In this document: positions 38,674-47,999 of the stretch, in pieces | How positions within the stretch are numbered: position 1 is the stretch's first letter | Layout of the letters: each line of letters opens with the position of its first letter | Assembly (NCBI RefSeq): GCF_902829295.1 | Contig: NZ_CADEPL010000055.1 | Coordinates: 62,001 to 126,000, forward strand | Source of the DNA: Vogesella oryzae | GTDB taxonomy: Bacteria > Pseudomonadota > Gammaproteobacteria > Burkholderiales > Chromobacteriaceae | DNA length: 64,000 nucleotides | Direction of reading: 5' to 3' | Translations under genes and position numbers: made by a program | The notes under the pieces: generated by a model | Seen by the model: the letters and a program-made list of their open reading frames with translations, nothing else | Told to the model about the DNA's origin: nothing | Database searches by the model: none

Positions 38674-38782
38674 ACCTTGCTGCTGGCCGCGAAAAGGTTG
38701 GCCGCAGATCATGGGCCGCGCGGGGAGTGGTCATGAAAAACGGCGCCGCAAGGGCGCCGTCTGGTTTGCCGTATCAGCCGGC

Positions 38783-40567
38783 TCAGAACGCGAAGTGCTC
38801 GTCCTGCAGTGTCATCAGCGGCTGGGCGCCGGACTTGATGCTCACCTTCAGCGCTTCCACTTCCGGCAGCAGCTTGGCGTAGTAGAAGCGGGCGGTGGTG
38901 ATCTTGGCCTGATAGAAGGCATCGGCACCGTCTTCCAGCTTGGCGTAGGCCACCTCGGCCATGCGTGCCCACAGCCAGGCATAGGTCAGGTGACCGATCA
39001 GACGCAGGTAATCGGTGGCCGCGGCGCCGGCTGCATCGCGATCCTGCATCGCCGCCATGCCGATGCCCATGGTGATCTCGCCGGCCTCCTTCAGCAGCTT
39101 GCTCAGCGGGCCGACAAACTCGGCCAGTTGCGCATTGCCTTCATTGGCCTGGCAGAACTTGTGGATCAGCTTGCTGAACTTGCGCAGCTTGGCGCCCTGG
39201 TCCATCAGCACCTTGCGACCCAGCAGATCGATGGCCTGGATACCGTTGGTGCCTTCGTAGATCTGCGAAATGCGGCAGTCGCGCACCAGCTGCTCCATGC
39301 CCCACTCGCGGATGAAGCCGTGGCCGCCGAATACCTGCATGCCCATGTTGGCCGCGGTGTAGCCGTTATCGGTCATGAACGCCTTGGCTACCGGGGTCAG
39401 CAGCGCTACCAGGTCGGCAGCATCGGCACGGGCGTCGGCATCCGGGTGCTTGTCCTCGATATCCAGCTGCAGCGCCAGTAGTGCCGACAGCGCGCGGCCG
39501 GCTTCGGTGTAGGCTTTCTGCGTCAACAGCATGCGGCGTACGTCCGGATGCACGATGATCGGGTCGGCGGCTTTTTCCGGAAATTTGGCGCCGGTCAGCG
39601 CGCGCATCTGCAGGCGCTCGCGGGCATAGGCCAGCGCGCCCTGATAGGAGGCTTCGCCGATGCCCAGACCCTGCATGCCGCAGCCCAGACGGGCGGCGTT
39701 CATCATGGTGAACATGCAGGCCAGGCCCTTGTTCGGCTCGCCGATCAGCCAGCCTTTGGCGCCATCGAGGTTGATCACCGCAGTGGCGTTGGCCTTGATA
39801 CCCATCTTGTGTTCCAGGCTGCCGCAGTACACGCTGTTGCGGCTGCCGTCCTGATGGAATTTCGGCACGATGAACAGCGAGATGCCTTTCACGTCCTTCG
39901 GCGCATCCGGCAGGCGCGCCAGCACCAGATGGATGATGTTGTCGGACAGGTCGTGTTCGCCGGCGGAGATGAATATCTTGGTGCCGGTAATGGTGTAGCT
40001 GCCGTCGCCGTTCGGCTCGGCCTTGGATTTGAGCAGGCCCAGATCGGTGCCGCAGTGCGGCTCGGTCAGGCACATGGTGCCGGTCCAGCTGCCATCGACC
40101 AGTTTTGGCAGATAGGTGGCTTTCTGCTCGTCGGTACCGTGGGCATGGATGGCGGAGTAGGCGCCGTGCGACAGGCCCGGGTACATCGACCACGCCACGT
40201 TGGCCGCACACTGCATTTCCATCACCGGGAAGGCCAGCGACTTGGGCATGCCCTGACCGCCGTAGGCCGGGTCGCAATCCAGCGCCGGAAAGCCCAGCTC
40301 GCAATACTGCTGGTAGGCGGCCTTGAAGCCTACCGGGGTAGTGACCGATTTGGTGGCGGCATCGAACTGGCAGCTTTCCTCGTCGGCCTGCCGATTCAAC
40401 GGTGCCAGCTCGTTTTCGCAGAACTGGGCGGCGGCTTCCAGGTAGGAGGTAAAGATGTCCTGGCTGGCCTCTTCGTAACCCGGCAGCGAGGGCAGGATGT
40501 CCTGAACTTTGATCAGCTCGTTGAGGACAAAATCAAAATCGCGCAGCGGTGCTTTATAAGCAGGCAT
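38783..40567 (-). CDS. FadE-like acyl-CoA dehydrogenase
   Basis: A 594-residue acyl-CoA dehydrogenase of the long form, with an extra C-terminal domain. Flavin/substrate motifs are MCLTEPHCGTDLGLL, KIFISAGEHDL, and the QVFGGHGFIREWGMEQLVRD-CRISQIYEGTNGIQAIDLLGR region. Such enzymes catalyse the first beta-oxidation step for medium or long acyl-CoAs. A PsrA/FadR-like inverted repeat sits 107 bp upstream. Confidence 0.92.
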   Translation of the reverse strand: MPAYKAPLRDFDFVLNELIKVQDILPSLPGYEEASQDIFTSYLEAAAQFCENELAPLNRQADEESCQFDAATKSVTTPVGFKAAYQQYCELGFPALDCDPAYGGQGMPKSLAFPVMEMQCAANVAWSMYPGLSHGAYSAIHAHGTDEQKATYLPKLVDGSWTGTMCLTEPHCGTDLGLLKSKAEPNGDGSYTITGTKIFISAGEHDLSDNIIHLVLARLPDAPKDVKGISLFIVPKFHQDGSRNSVYCGSLEHKMGIKANATAVINLDGAKGWLIGEPNKGLACMFTMMNAARLGCGMQGLGIGEASYQGALAYARERLQMRALTGAKFPEKAADPIIVHPDVRRMLLTQKAYTEAGRALSALLALQLDIEDKHPDADARADAADLVALLTPVAKAFMTDNGYTAANMGMQVFGGHGFIREWGMEQLVRDCRISQIYEGTNGIQAIDLLGRKVLMDQGAKLRKFSKLIHKFCQANEGNAQLAEFVGPLSKLLKEAGEITMGIGMAAMQDRDAAGAAATDYLRLIGHLTYAWLWARMAEVAYAKLEDGADAFYQAKITTARFYYAKLLPEVEALKVSIKSGAQPLMTLQDEHFAF

Positions 40568-40673
40568 GATGGTCTCCGGTGTTGATGCGCGGCCCGGCGG
40601 CTGGCCGGGTCGGGTTTCCTCGTGTTGGCCGGGTGGGCGGCCGCGGTGTCCTGCTCGTCGTGGCAGAATAAAT

Positions 40674-40687
40674 CAAACGACTGTTTA
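40674..40687. promoter_or_regulatory. Possible PsrA-type fatty-acid regulator site
   Basis: CAAAC-GACT-GTTTA matches the PsrA-type pattern (G/C)AAAC-N2-4-GTTT(G/C) except for the last base. It lies in the 176-bp divergent gap between the FadE-like gene and the DUF2062 gene, inside an AT-rich patch that should hold the promoter. One site only, so the evidence is modest. Confidence 0.4.
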
Positions 40688-40743
40688 AATTATTCCGGAG
40701 TTTTTTGCAACCTGCTTTTCCGGGGTGCGCTGGTGGAGAGGGC

Positions 40744-41301
40744 ATGGCAAAACTGAAACGCTGGGTGCGCGGCAAGATGCATATCGCTCACGGCTGGTTA
40801 CAGCAGCCGCTGCTGCGCTTTCTGCAGCCCTATCTGGATCGCCCGCAGTTGTGGAGCGTACAGCGGCGCAACGTGGCCAAGGCGGTGGCGGTGGGGCTGT
40901 TTTCCGGCCTGATGCCGGGGCCGACCCAGATGCTGACCGCTGGGCTGCTGGCGTTGCTTTTCCGCATCAACCTGCCGGTGGCGCTGATCTGTACCCTGTA
41001 CACCAACCCGTTTACCTATCTGCCTTTGTACTTTCTGGCTTTCCGTCTCGGTTTGCTGTTACTGGGACAGCAGGCGACCGCTACAATGCCGGTCATGCCG
41101 GACGGCGCGTGGCATGACATTGCACTTTGGGGGCCACAGTTGCTGCATTGGCTGACACAATACGGCAAGCCCCTGTTGCTGGGCGTGCCGGCACTTGGCC
41201 TGGCGCTGGCTTTGGCTGGCTACCTTGCTGTCATGCTGTGTTGGCGGCTGGCGGTGCAACATCAATGGCAACACCGAAAGATAGAGCGTGGATCTGACTG
41301 A
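40744..41301 (+). CDS. DUF2062 membrane protein
   Basis: A 185-residue protein with a basic N-terminus and about three hydrophobic helices (GLFSGLMPGPTQMLTAGLLAL; PLYFLAFRLGLLLLG; LLLGVPALGLALALAGYLA). The block TNPFTYLPLYF matches DUF2062 proteins, whose function is unknown. GGAGAGGGC precedes ATG 40744. It overlaps nudF by 14 bp. Confidence 0.85.
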   Translation: MAKLKRWVRGKMHIAHGWLQQPLLRFLQPYLDRPQLWSVQRRNVAKAVAVGLFSGLMPGPTQMLTAGLLALLFRINLPVALICTLYTNPFTYLPLYFLAFRLGLLLLGQQATATMPVMPDGAWHDIALWGPQLLHWLTQYGKPLLLGVPALGLALALAGYLAVMLCWRLAVQHQWQHRKIERGSD

Positions 41302-41845
41302 GAAAAAACTTCGTGGCGAACAGGTATTCAGTGGCGGCTTTCTGAAAGTGACGCGCGATGAAGTCGAGCTGCCGGATGGCAAGGTGGCTACCCGAGAATT
41401 CATCCGCCACCCGGGTGCGGTGGCTGTTCTGGCGCTGACCGATGATGATCGTCTGGTCATGGAGCGGCAGTACCGCTATCCGGCCGGGCGGGAATTCATC
41501 GAGATTCCGGCAGGCAAGATCGATCCGGCGGAACCGCCACACGAAACCGCCCGGCGCGAGCTGCTGGAAGAAACCGGTTTTACCGCCAGCCAGTGGCGAT
41601 ATCTGGGCAAGGCCTGGCCATGCATCGGCTATGCCGACGAAGTCATCCATTACTACCTGGCCACCGGGTTGCGCCAGCAGGCGCGGCAGCTGGACGAGGG
41701 CGAGTTTCTGGAGGTGATGCTGCTGGATCGTGACGAGGTGCAGCAGATGGCACTGGATGGCACTATCGCCGATAGCAAGACCATCGTCGGCCTGCACTGG
41801 TTGGCCGCATGGCAACAGGGGAAACTGCCCGGTGAAACCGTTTGA
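41288..41845 (+). CDS. nudF: ADP-ribose pyrophosphatase-type Nudix hydrolase
   Basis: A 185-residue Nudix protein with the full box GKIDPAEPPHETARRELLEE followed by TG (about residues 77-99). The flanking ERQYRYPAGREFIEIPAG is typical of ADP-ribose pyrophosphatases. The start is GTG 41288 inside the DUF2062 gene; MDLTEKKLRGEQVFSGGFL fits the family N-terminus. It overlaps the pilZ gene by 14 bp. Confidence 0.92.
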   Translation: MDLTEKKLRGEQVFSGGFLKVTRDEVELPDGKVATREFIRHPGAVAVLALTDDDRLVMERQYRYPAGREFIEIPAGKIDPAEPPHETARRELLEETGFTASQWRYLGKAWPCIGYADEVIHYYLATGLRQQARQLDEGEFLEVMLLDRDEVQQMALDGTIADSKTIVGLHWLAAWQQGKLPGETV

Positions 41846-42152
41846 AACCCAATACCAGGATCGCCGCGTTGGCCGCCGCATGCGCATGGGGTGTCGTGCC
41901 AAGTTCAAGTCGTTGCACACCGGCGAGACGCACTACGGCGAGTGTGTCGATCTGTCGGTAGACGGTCTGGCTATCCGCTGTTCCTACGTGCCGCAGCACG
42001 GAGAAAGGCTGGATGTGGTGGTCATCGTGCCCGGGGTCGGCAATGTGCCGATGCGGCCGCTGGAAGCCACGGTAGAGGTGCGACGCTGTAACGAGGTCGA
42101 GCGCGGCAGACTGTACGAGATCGGTACCCGCATCCTGCAGCGCAAAAAATGA
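41832..42152 (+). CDS. Small PilZ-domain protein
   Basis: A 106-residue single-domain PilZ protein. The c-di-GMP contacts are visible as the Arg-rich RRVGRRMR near the N-terminus and DLSVDGLAI (D/NxSxxG). The GTG start at 41832 overlaps nudF; ATG 41880 would cut off the first arginines of the binding motif, which favours GTG. It probably senses c-di-GMP and acts by protein contact, with an unknown target. Confidence 0.82.
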   Translation: MKPFETQYQDRRVGRRMRMGCRAKFKSLHTGETHYGECVDLSVDGLAIRCSYVPQHGERLDVVVIVPGVGNVPMRPLEATVEVRRCNEVERGRLYEIGTRILQRKK

Positions 42153-42177
42153 CCATGAAATAATTGCCCTGCCAATA

Positions 42178-42204
42178 AAAAAGCCGACGGAATGTCGGCT
42201 TTTT
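42178..42204 (+). terminator. Terminator of the DUF2062-nudF-pilZ operon
   Basis: An 11-bp perfect stem AAAAAGCCGAC / GTCGGCTTTTT with a GGAAT loop, 25 bp after the pilZ stop. Confidence 0.93.
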
Positions 42205-42344
42205 CTTACTTGCACTTTTTTGCTGTGCTATACCCAATCAAAGAACAGCTTTTCCGCGACAGCTGACAACTTGGCAAGGGGGATCTGGCACGGCAATCTC
42301 ACCAGTGCCAGGGTCTCGTTTGCCTCCACCAGGAGGGCGACGCC

Positions 42345-44273
42345 ATGACCCAAGACATCTTCAGTCACTACGCTTCCCGTTACGATCGCACCCGCGAAGA
42401 GGAATACACCATCCAGGAGTTCCTCGAACTGTGCAAACGCGAGCCGATGGCCTATGCCTCCGCCGCCGAGCGCATGTTGATGGCGATTGGCGAGCCGGAG
42501 GTGATCGACACCCGTCACGACCAGCGCCTCTCGCGCATTTTCAGCAACAAGATGATTCGCGTCTATCCGGCATTCCGCGAGTTCTTCGGCATGGAAGAAG
42601 CCATCGAACAAGTGGTGGCCTACTTCCGTCATGCGGCCCAAGGGCTGGAAGAGAAGAAACAGATTCTCTATCTGCTGGGGCCGGTGGGCGGTGGTAAATC
42701 GTCGATTGCCGAAAAGCTGAAAGAGCTGATGGAGCGGGTGCCGTTCTACTGCATCAAGGGCAGTCCGGTAAACGAGTCGCCGTTGGGGCTGTTCAATTAC
42801 GACGAGGATGGCCCGATCCTGGAAGAACAGTACGGCATTCCGCGCCGTTACCTGCGCGCCATTCCCAGTCCGTGGGCAGTGAAGCGCCTGCACGAGTTCA
42901 ACGGCGACATCAGCCAGTTCCGCGTGGTGAAGCGCTACCCGTCGGTGCTGAAGCAGATTGCGGTTGCCAAGACCGAACCGGGCGACGAAAACAACCAGGA
43001 CATCAGCTCGCTGGTGGGCAAGGTGGATATCCGCAAGCTGGAAAGCTACGCCCAGGACGATCCGGATGCCTACAGCTACTCCGGTGGCCTGTGTCTGGCC
43101 AACCAGGGTTTGCTGGAATTCGTGGAAATGTTCAAGGCGCCGATCAAGGTGCTGCACCCGCTGCTGACGGCCACCCAGGAAGGCAACTTCAAGGGAACCG
43201 AGGGTTTTGGTGCCATTCCTTTCGAGGGCATCATCCTGGCCCACTCCAACGAAAGCGAGTGGAAACACTTCCGCAACAACAAGAACAACGAGGCTTTCCT
43301 CGACCGTATCTACATCGTCAAGGTGCCGTATTGCCTGAGGGTGACGGATGAAATCCGCATCTACGACAAGCTGCTGAGCAACTCTTCGCTGGCCGGTTCG
43401 CCGTGCGCACCGGGTACGCTGAAGATGATGGCGCAGTTTGCGGTACTGTCGCGGCTGAAAGACCCGGAAAACTCCAGCCTGTATAGCAAGATGCAGGTAT
43501 ACGACGGCGAGAACCTGAAAGACACCGACCCGAAAGCCAAGTCGCTGCAGGAGTACCGCGACTTTGCCGGTGTCGATGAGGGCATGCAGGGACTTTCCAC
43601 CCGCTTTGCCTACAAGATCCTGTCCAAAGTGTTCAACTTCGACCACACCGAGGTGGCGGCCAACCCGGTACACCTGCTGTACGTACTGGAGCAGCAAGTC
43701 GAGCGCGAGCAGTTTCCGGCAGAACTGGAGCAGAAATACCTTACCTTCATCAAGGAGTATCTGGCACCGAAGTACGTCGAGTTCATCGGCAAGGAAATCC
43801 AGACCGCCTATCTGGAAAGCTACAGCGAATACGGACAGAACATCTTCGATCGCTACGTGACCTTCGCCGACTTCTGGATTCAGGACCAGGAGTACCGCGA
43901 CCCGGACACCGGCGAGAGCTTTGATCGCAACTCGTTGAATGCCGAACTGGAGAAAATCGAGAAACCGGCAGGGATTTCCAATCCGAAGGACTTCCGCAAC
44001 GAGATCGTCAACTTCGTGCTGCGGGCGCGTGCCAGCAATGCCGGCAAGAATCCGCTGTGGACCAGCTATGAAAAGCTGCGCACCGTGATCGAGAAAAAGA
44101 TGTTCTCCAATACGGAAGAACTGCTGCCGGTGATCAGCTTCAATGCCAAGGCCAGTACCGACGAGGCGAAAAAGCACGAAGACTTTGTCAATCGTATGGT
44201 GGTCAAGGGCTACACGCCCAAGCAGGTACGGCTGCTGTGCGAGTGGTATCTGCGTGTGCGCAAGTCGTCCTGA
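42345..44273 (+). CDS. prkA: PrkA/YeaG family serine protein kinase (AAA+)
   Basis: A 642-residue PrkA homologue. The AAA+ Walker A is LGPVGGGKSSIAEKL (about residue 108), with a family block EQYGIPRRYLRAIPSPWAVK and a long C-terminal PrkA domain. YeaG is a stress/nitrogen-starvation-linked kinase in enterobacteria; PrkA-type proteins have also been described as proteases in Bacillus. GGAGGG lies 9 nt before ATG 42345. It is first in the conserved trio with the DUF444 and SpoVR genes. Confidence 0.95.
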   Translation: MTQDIFSHYASRYDRTREEEYTIQEFLELCKREPMAYASAAERMLMAIGEPEVIDTRHDQRLSRIFSNKMIRVYPAFREFFGMEEAIEQVVAYFRHAAQGLEEKKQILYLLGPVGGGKSSIAEKLKELMERVPFYCIKGSPVNESPLGLFNYDEDGPILEEQYGIPRRYLRAIPSPWAVKRLHEFNGDISQFRVVKRYPSVLKQIAVAKTEPGDENNQDISSLVGKVDIRKLESYAQDDPDAYSYSGGLCLANQGLLEFVEMFKAPIKVLHPLLTATQEGNFKGTEGFGAIPFEGIILAHSNESEWKHFRNNKNNEAFLDRIYIVKVPYCLRVTDEIRIYDKLLSNSSLAGSPCAPGTLKMMAQFAVLSRLKDPENSSLYSKMQVYDGENLKDTDPKAKSLQEYRDFAGVDEGMQGLSTRFAYKILSKVFNFDHTEVAANPVHLLYVLEQQVEREQFPAELEQKYLTFIKEYLAPKYVEFIGKEIQTAYLESYSEYGQNIFDRYVTFADFWIQDQEYRDPDTGESFDRNSLNAELEKIEKPAGISNPKDFRNEIVNFVLRARASNAGKNPLWTSYEKLRTVIEKKMFSNTEELLPVISFNAKASTDEAKKHEDFVNRMVVKGYTPKQVRLLCEWYLRVRKSS

Positions 44274-44286
44274 GTTGCTGGTAGCA

Positions 44287-44311
44287 GGTTGGCCGCAGCG
44301 TGCGGCCAACC
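44287..44311. repeat. Inverted pair of GGTTGGCCGCA between prkA and the DUF444 gene
   Basis: GGTTGGCCGCA (44287-44297), a 3-base spacer, then TGCGGCCAACC (44301-44311). The 11-bp stem is 13 bp after the prkA stop. It could lower read-through or protect the prkA mRNA end; no T run follows. Confidence 0.85.
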
Positions 44312-44348
44312 GCTGCCGGTTTCGCCGTCAGCAGGCTAGGAGGCAAGC

Positions 44349-45620
44349 ATGTCGCATATCATCGACAGAAGACTGAACGGCAAGAACAAGTCTGCCGTCA
44401 ACCGCGAGCGCTTCCTGCGGCGTTTCAAAGCCCAGATCAAGGAAGCGGTCGGCAAGGCAATCAAGGGGCGAAGCATCACCGATATCGAAAACGGTGAGAG
44501 CGTATCCATTCCGGTCAAGGATATTTCCGAACCGGCCTTCCATCACGGGCGGGGCGGGGTGGCCGACCATGTGCACCCGGGCAACGAGGAGTTCATTGAA
44601 GGCGATCGCCTGAACCGGCCGCAAGGTGGCGGCGGTGGCGGCGGTGGCGGCAAGGCCAGCAATGAGGGCGAGGGCGAGGACGATTTTGCGTTCCAGCTGT
44701 CGCGCGAAGAGTTCATGAACGTGTTCTTCGAGGATCTGGCGCTACCCAACCTGATCAAGACCCAGTTGATGGGGATCGAGGAAATGAAGCCGGTGCGCGC
44801 CGGTTACACCAATGACGGTACGCCGGCCAATATCAGCATCGTGCGCAGTCTGCGTGGCGCGCTGGCACGGCGGGTGGCGCTGGGGGCGCCGACGTTGCGT
44901 GAACTGCGCGAGGCGGAAGAAGACCTGGACACCCTGCTGGAGTCCGATGAGGACAACGGCGTCGAGGTGCGCGAGCGCCGCAAGCAGATTCATGCCCTGC
45001 GCGACAAGGTGAACCGCATCCCGTTCATCGACCCGTTTGACCTGCGCTACAACAACCGGGTGAAGCAGCCCCAGCCGACCAGCAAGGCAGTGATGTTCTG
45101 CCTGATGGACGTATCCGGCTCGATGGATGAGGGCAAGAAGGATATTGCCAAGCGCTTCTTCATCCTGCTGTACCTGTTCCTGCAGCGTAACTACGAGAAG
45201 ATAGAGGTGGTGTTCATCCGCCACCACACCAGTGCGGTGGAGGTGAACGAGCACGATTTCTTTCACTCGCGCGAATCCGGCGGCACGGTGGTGTCTTCCG
45301 CGCTCAACCTGATGGCGGAGGTGGTGAAAAAACGCTACGCCAACAGCGAGTGGAACATCTATGCTGCTCAGGCGTCTGACGGGGATAACTGGGACAGCGA
45401 TTCGGCCAACTGCAGCCGTATCCTGCAGGAGCAATTGCTGCCGTGGTGCCAGTACTTTGCCTACATCGAAATCACCGAGGGCGAGCCGCAGAATCTGTGG
45501 TACGAGTACCTGAAAGTGGCCGAACAGAGCAAACACTTTGCCATGCAGAAAATCCGTACGCCGGCCGACATCTATCCGGTGTTCCGCGAACTGTTCAAAC
45601 GGCAGCCGGCTACCCGCTAA
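44349..45620 (+). CDS. yeaH: DUF444 (YeaH) family protein with VWA-like domain
   Basis: A 423-residue YeaH homologue. A basic N-terminus ([20 protein letters not shown]) is followed by a Gly-rich linker at about 95-104 (GGGGGGGG) and a C-terminal von Willebrand A-like domain with the MIDAS motif [10 protein letters not shown] (DxSxS). It is part of the yeaG-yeaH-ycgB stress module; its molecular role is unknown. A GGTTGGCCGC copy abuts its stop (45621-45630). Confidence 0.94.
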   Translation: MSHIIDRRLNGKNKSAVNRERFLRRFKAQIKEAVGKAIKGRSITDIENGESVSIPVKDISEPAFHHGRGGVADHVHPGNEEFIEGDRLNRPQGGGGGGGGGKASNEGEGEDDFAFQLSREEFMNVFFEDLALPNLIKTQLMGIEEMKPVRAGYTNDGTPANISIVRSLRGALARRVALGAPTLRELREAEEDLDTLLESDEDNGVEVRERRKQIHALRDKVNRIPFIDPFDLRYNNRVKQPQPTSKAVMFCLMDVSGSMDEGKKDIAKRFFILLYLFLQRNYEKIEVVFIRHHTSAVEVNEHDFFHSRESGGTVVSSALNLMAEVVKKRYANSEWNIYAAQASDGDNWDSDSANCSRILQEQLLPWCQYFAYIEITEGEPQNLWYEYLKVAEQSKHFAMQKIRTPADIYPVFRELFKRQPATR

Positions 45621-45653
45621 GGTTGGCCGCGGCAAGCAAGGGGAGGGCAGCGC

Positions 45654-47165
45654 ATGAAACCCATCTCTACCGGGTCCGAATGGACCTTCGAACTGATCAA
45701 CGAGTACGACAAGGCGATTCGCGAGATTGCCATCGACGAGTTCCAGCTGGATTGCTATCCCAACCAGCTGGAGATCATTACCGCCGAGCAGATGATGGAC
45801 GCCTACTCGTCGGTGGGCATGCCGGTGAATTATCACCACTGGAGTTTCGGCAAGCACTTTGTCTCCACCGAAAAAGGTTACAAGCGTGGCCAGATGGGGC
45901 TGGCGTACGAGATCGTGATCAACTCCAACCCGTGCATTGCCTATCTGATGGAAGAAAACTCCATGACCATGCAGGCGCTGGTGATCGCCCATGCCGCCTA
46001 TGGTCATAACAGCTTCTTCAAGGGTAACTACCTGTTCCGCACCTGGACCGATGCCTCGGCCATCATCGATTACCTGGTGTTCGCCAAGCAGTACATCAGC
46101 CGTTGCGAGGAGCGCTACGGCATCGAGGCGGTGGAAGAGTTGCTGGATTCCTGTCATGCGCTGATGAATTACGGCGTGGACCGCTACAAGCGACCACAAA
46201 AGTTGTCACTGGCAGAAGAGCAGGCACGGCTGCACGAGCGCGAACAGTACCTGCAGACGCAGGTCAACGATCTGTGGCGCACCATTCCGCGGCGCGAGCG
46301 CGACGATAGCAACCGCGCCGCACCGCGCTTTCCGGCCGAGCCGCAGGAAAACATCCTGTACTTCATCGAGAAGTCCGCACCGTTGCTGGAGCCGTGGCAG
46401 CGTGAAATCGTGCGCATCGTGCGCAAGGTGGCGCAGTATTTCTATCCGCAACGCCAGACCCAGGTGATGAACGAAGGCTGGGCGACCTTCTGGCACTACA
46501 CCATCCTCAATCGGCTGTTCGAGAAAGGGCTGGTCACCGATGGCTTCATGATGGAGTTTCTGCAAAGCCATACCAACGTGGTGTATCAGCCGCCGGTGAC
46601 GGCACGCTGGTACAACGGCATCAACCCGTATGCGCTCGGTTTCAATATGTACCAGGACATCCGCCGCATCTGCGAAAACCCCACCGCAGAGGATCGCGAG
46701 TGGTTCCCGGATATTGCCGGGCAACCGTGGCGGCCGGTGCTGGAGTTCGCGATGAGGAACTTCAAGGACGAAAGCTTCGTGTCGCAATACCTGTCGCCCA
46801 AACTGATTCGCGACTTCCGCTTCTTTGCCATCCGCGACGACGACCAGGATGACAAGCTGGAGGTGGCCGCTATCCATGACGACGCCGGCTACCGCCGCAT
46901 TCGCACCATGCTTTCCGAGCAGTACAACCTCGGCTCGCGCGAGCCGAACATCCAGGTGTGGTCGGTGAATGTGCGTGGCGACCGCAGCCTGACGCTGCGG
47001 CATACGCGGCACAACCGCAAACCGCTGGACGATGGCAGCGCACAGGAGGTGCTCAAGCACGTCGCCCGATTGTGGGGTTTTGATGTCCGGCTGGAGAGTG
47101 CAGATGCCGACGGTACCGTGCAGCAGCACTTTGAGGTGAAGCCGGAAGTGCCGGCAATGGCGTAA
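45654..47165 (+). CDS. SpoVR/YcgB family protein
   Basis: A 503-residue SpoVR-family protein, named from Bacillus cortex formation but widespread in non-sporulating proteobacteria beside prkA and yeaH. Family blocks are FQLDCYPNQLEIITAEQMMD, HHWSFGKHF, and NEGWATFWHYTILNRL. The third gene of the trio: GGGGAGGG precedes ATG 45654. Function is not established. A GGTTGGCCGCA copy starts 2 bp past the stop (47167-47177). Confidence 0.93.
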   Translation: MKPISTGSEWTFELINEYDKAIREIAIDEFQLDCYPNQLEIITAEQMMDAYSSVGMPVNYHHWSFGKHFVSTEKGYKRGQMGLAYEIVINSNPCIAYLMEENSMTMQALVIAHAAYGHNSFFKGNYLFRTWTDASAIIDYLVFAKQYISRCEERYGIEAVEELLDSCHALMNYGVDRYKRPQKLSLAEEQARLHEREQYLQTQVNDLWRTIPRRERDDSNRAAPRFPAEPQENILYFIEKSAPLLEPWQREIVRIVRKVAQYFYPQRQTQVMNEGWATFWHYTILNRLFEKGLVTDGFMMEFLQSHTNVVYQPPVTARWYNGINPYALGFNMYQDIRRICENPTAEDREWFPDIAGQPWRPVLEFAMRNFKDESFVSQYLSPKLIRDFRFFAIRDDDQDDKLEVAAIHDDAGYRRIRTMLSEQYNLGSREPNIQVWSVNVRGDRSLTLRHTRHNRKPLDDGSAQEVLKHVARLWGFDVRLESADADGTVQQHFEVKPEVPAMA

Positions 47166-47180
47166 AGGTTGGCCGCATGA

Positions 47181-47219
47181 CCAACAACAAGGCCGGGCAA
47201 TGCCCGGCCTTGTTGTTGG
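47181..47219. terminator. 39-bp near-perfect inverted repeat between spoVR and hmuV
   Basis: Nineteen bases (47181-47199, starting CCAACAACAAGG) pair exactly with 47201-47219 around a single central A. It lies between two convergent genes, 16 bp after one stop and 22 bp from the other, so a bidirectional terminator is the simplest reading, although no T run flanks it. Confidence 0.75.
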
Positions 47220-47240
47220 CGCTATCCACTCGCGGAGGCC

Positions 47241-47999
47241 CTATGCTTGTGTGGCGATAAAGGCGCGGCAGCCGCTCGCATCGCGCAGTTCGCGCAGTGG
47301 CGATTCGTATAGCGCTTGCAGCATCGGCAGCTGCAGTACTTGCTCGGCGCTGCCGCAGGCCATGGCCGTGCCGTTTTTCAGCAGCAGCACATGGTCTGCG
47401 TGCTGGACTGCCAGGTTGACATCGTGCAATACCGCGATCACCCCGATGCCATGTTGGCGGGCGATCTGTCGCAGGCTGGACAATTGCAGGTTGGCCGCAC
47501 CGATATCCAGCGCCGCGGTGGGTTCATCCAGCAGCAGATAGCGTGCCGCAGCGGGGCTGGCCAGCAATTGGTGCAGTGCGCGGGCCAGATGGACGCGGGC
47601 AAGCTCGCCGCCGGACAGCGTGGCGCAGTCGCGCTGCAGCAGGTCATGGATGCAGGTGTAGTCGATCGCCTGCTGCCTTGCGCCCGGATTGCTGCCGGCT
47701 ACGCCGATGGTGAGTAGCGTGGCTACCGCCATGCCGGCCGGCCGGGCCGGTTGCTGCTCGACCAGTGCTCTGTGCTGTGCCAGTTGTGCTGCAGACAGTG
47801 CTGGCAACGGCTGCTGGTCGAGCCATATCGCACCGCTTAGCGGGCGGATTGCACCGCCCAGCAGGTGTAGCAAAGTGCTTTTGCCGGCGCCGTTCGGCCC
47901 CAGGATGACGCTGAGCGCCCCTTCCGGCAGCGCGGCGCTGACACGCTCCAGATATGCCGGCTGCCGCAGGCTGACAGCGCGTGCTTCAAGCATGTGCAC
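47241..47999 (-). CDS. hmuV: Heme/siderophore ABC transporter ATPase (HmuV-like)
   Basis: A 252-residue ATPase: Walker A LGPNGAGKSTL (about residues 33-43), signature LSGGELARVHLARAL, Walker B YLLLDEPTAALD, H-loop VLHDVNLAVQHAD. Length and sequence style fit HmuV/FecE-type subunits. It overlaps the permease gene upstream by 14 bp. No cognate binding protein or TonB receptor is in the neighbourhood; vitamin B12 or siderophore transport is not excluded. Confidence 0.88.
   Translation of the reverse strand: MHMLEARAVSLRQPAYLERVSAALPEGALSVILGPNGAGKSTLLHLLGGAIRPLSGAIWLDQQPLPALSAAQLAQHRALVEQQPARPAGMAVATLLTIGVAGSNPGARQQAIDYTCIHDLLQRDCATLSGGELARVHLARALHQLLASPAAARYLLLDEPTAALDIGAANLQLSSLRQIARQHGIGVIAVLHDVNLAVQHADHVLLLKNGTAMACGSAEQVLQLPMLQALYESPLRELRDASGCRAFIATQA

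Noticed and set aside
42228-44309. A 693-codon minus-strand frame opposite prkA
   Set aside because: PrkA is conserved over its full length on the plus strand; the antisense frame has no family features.
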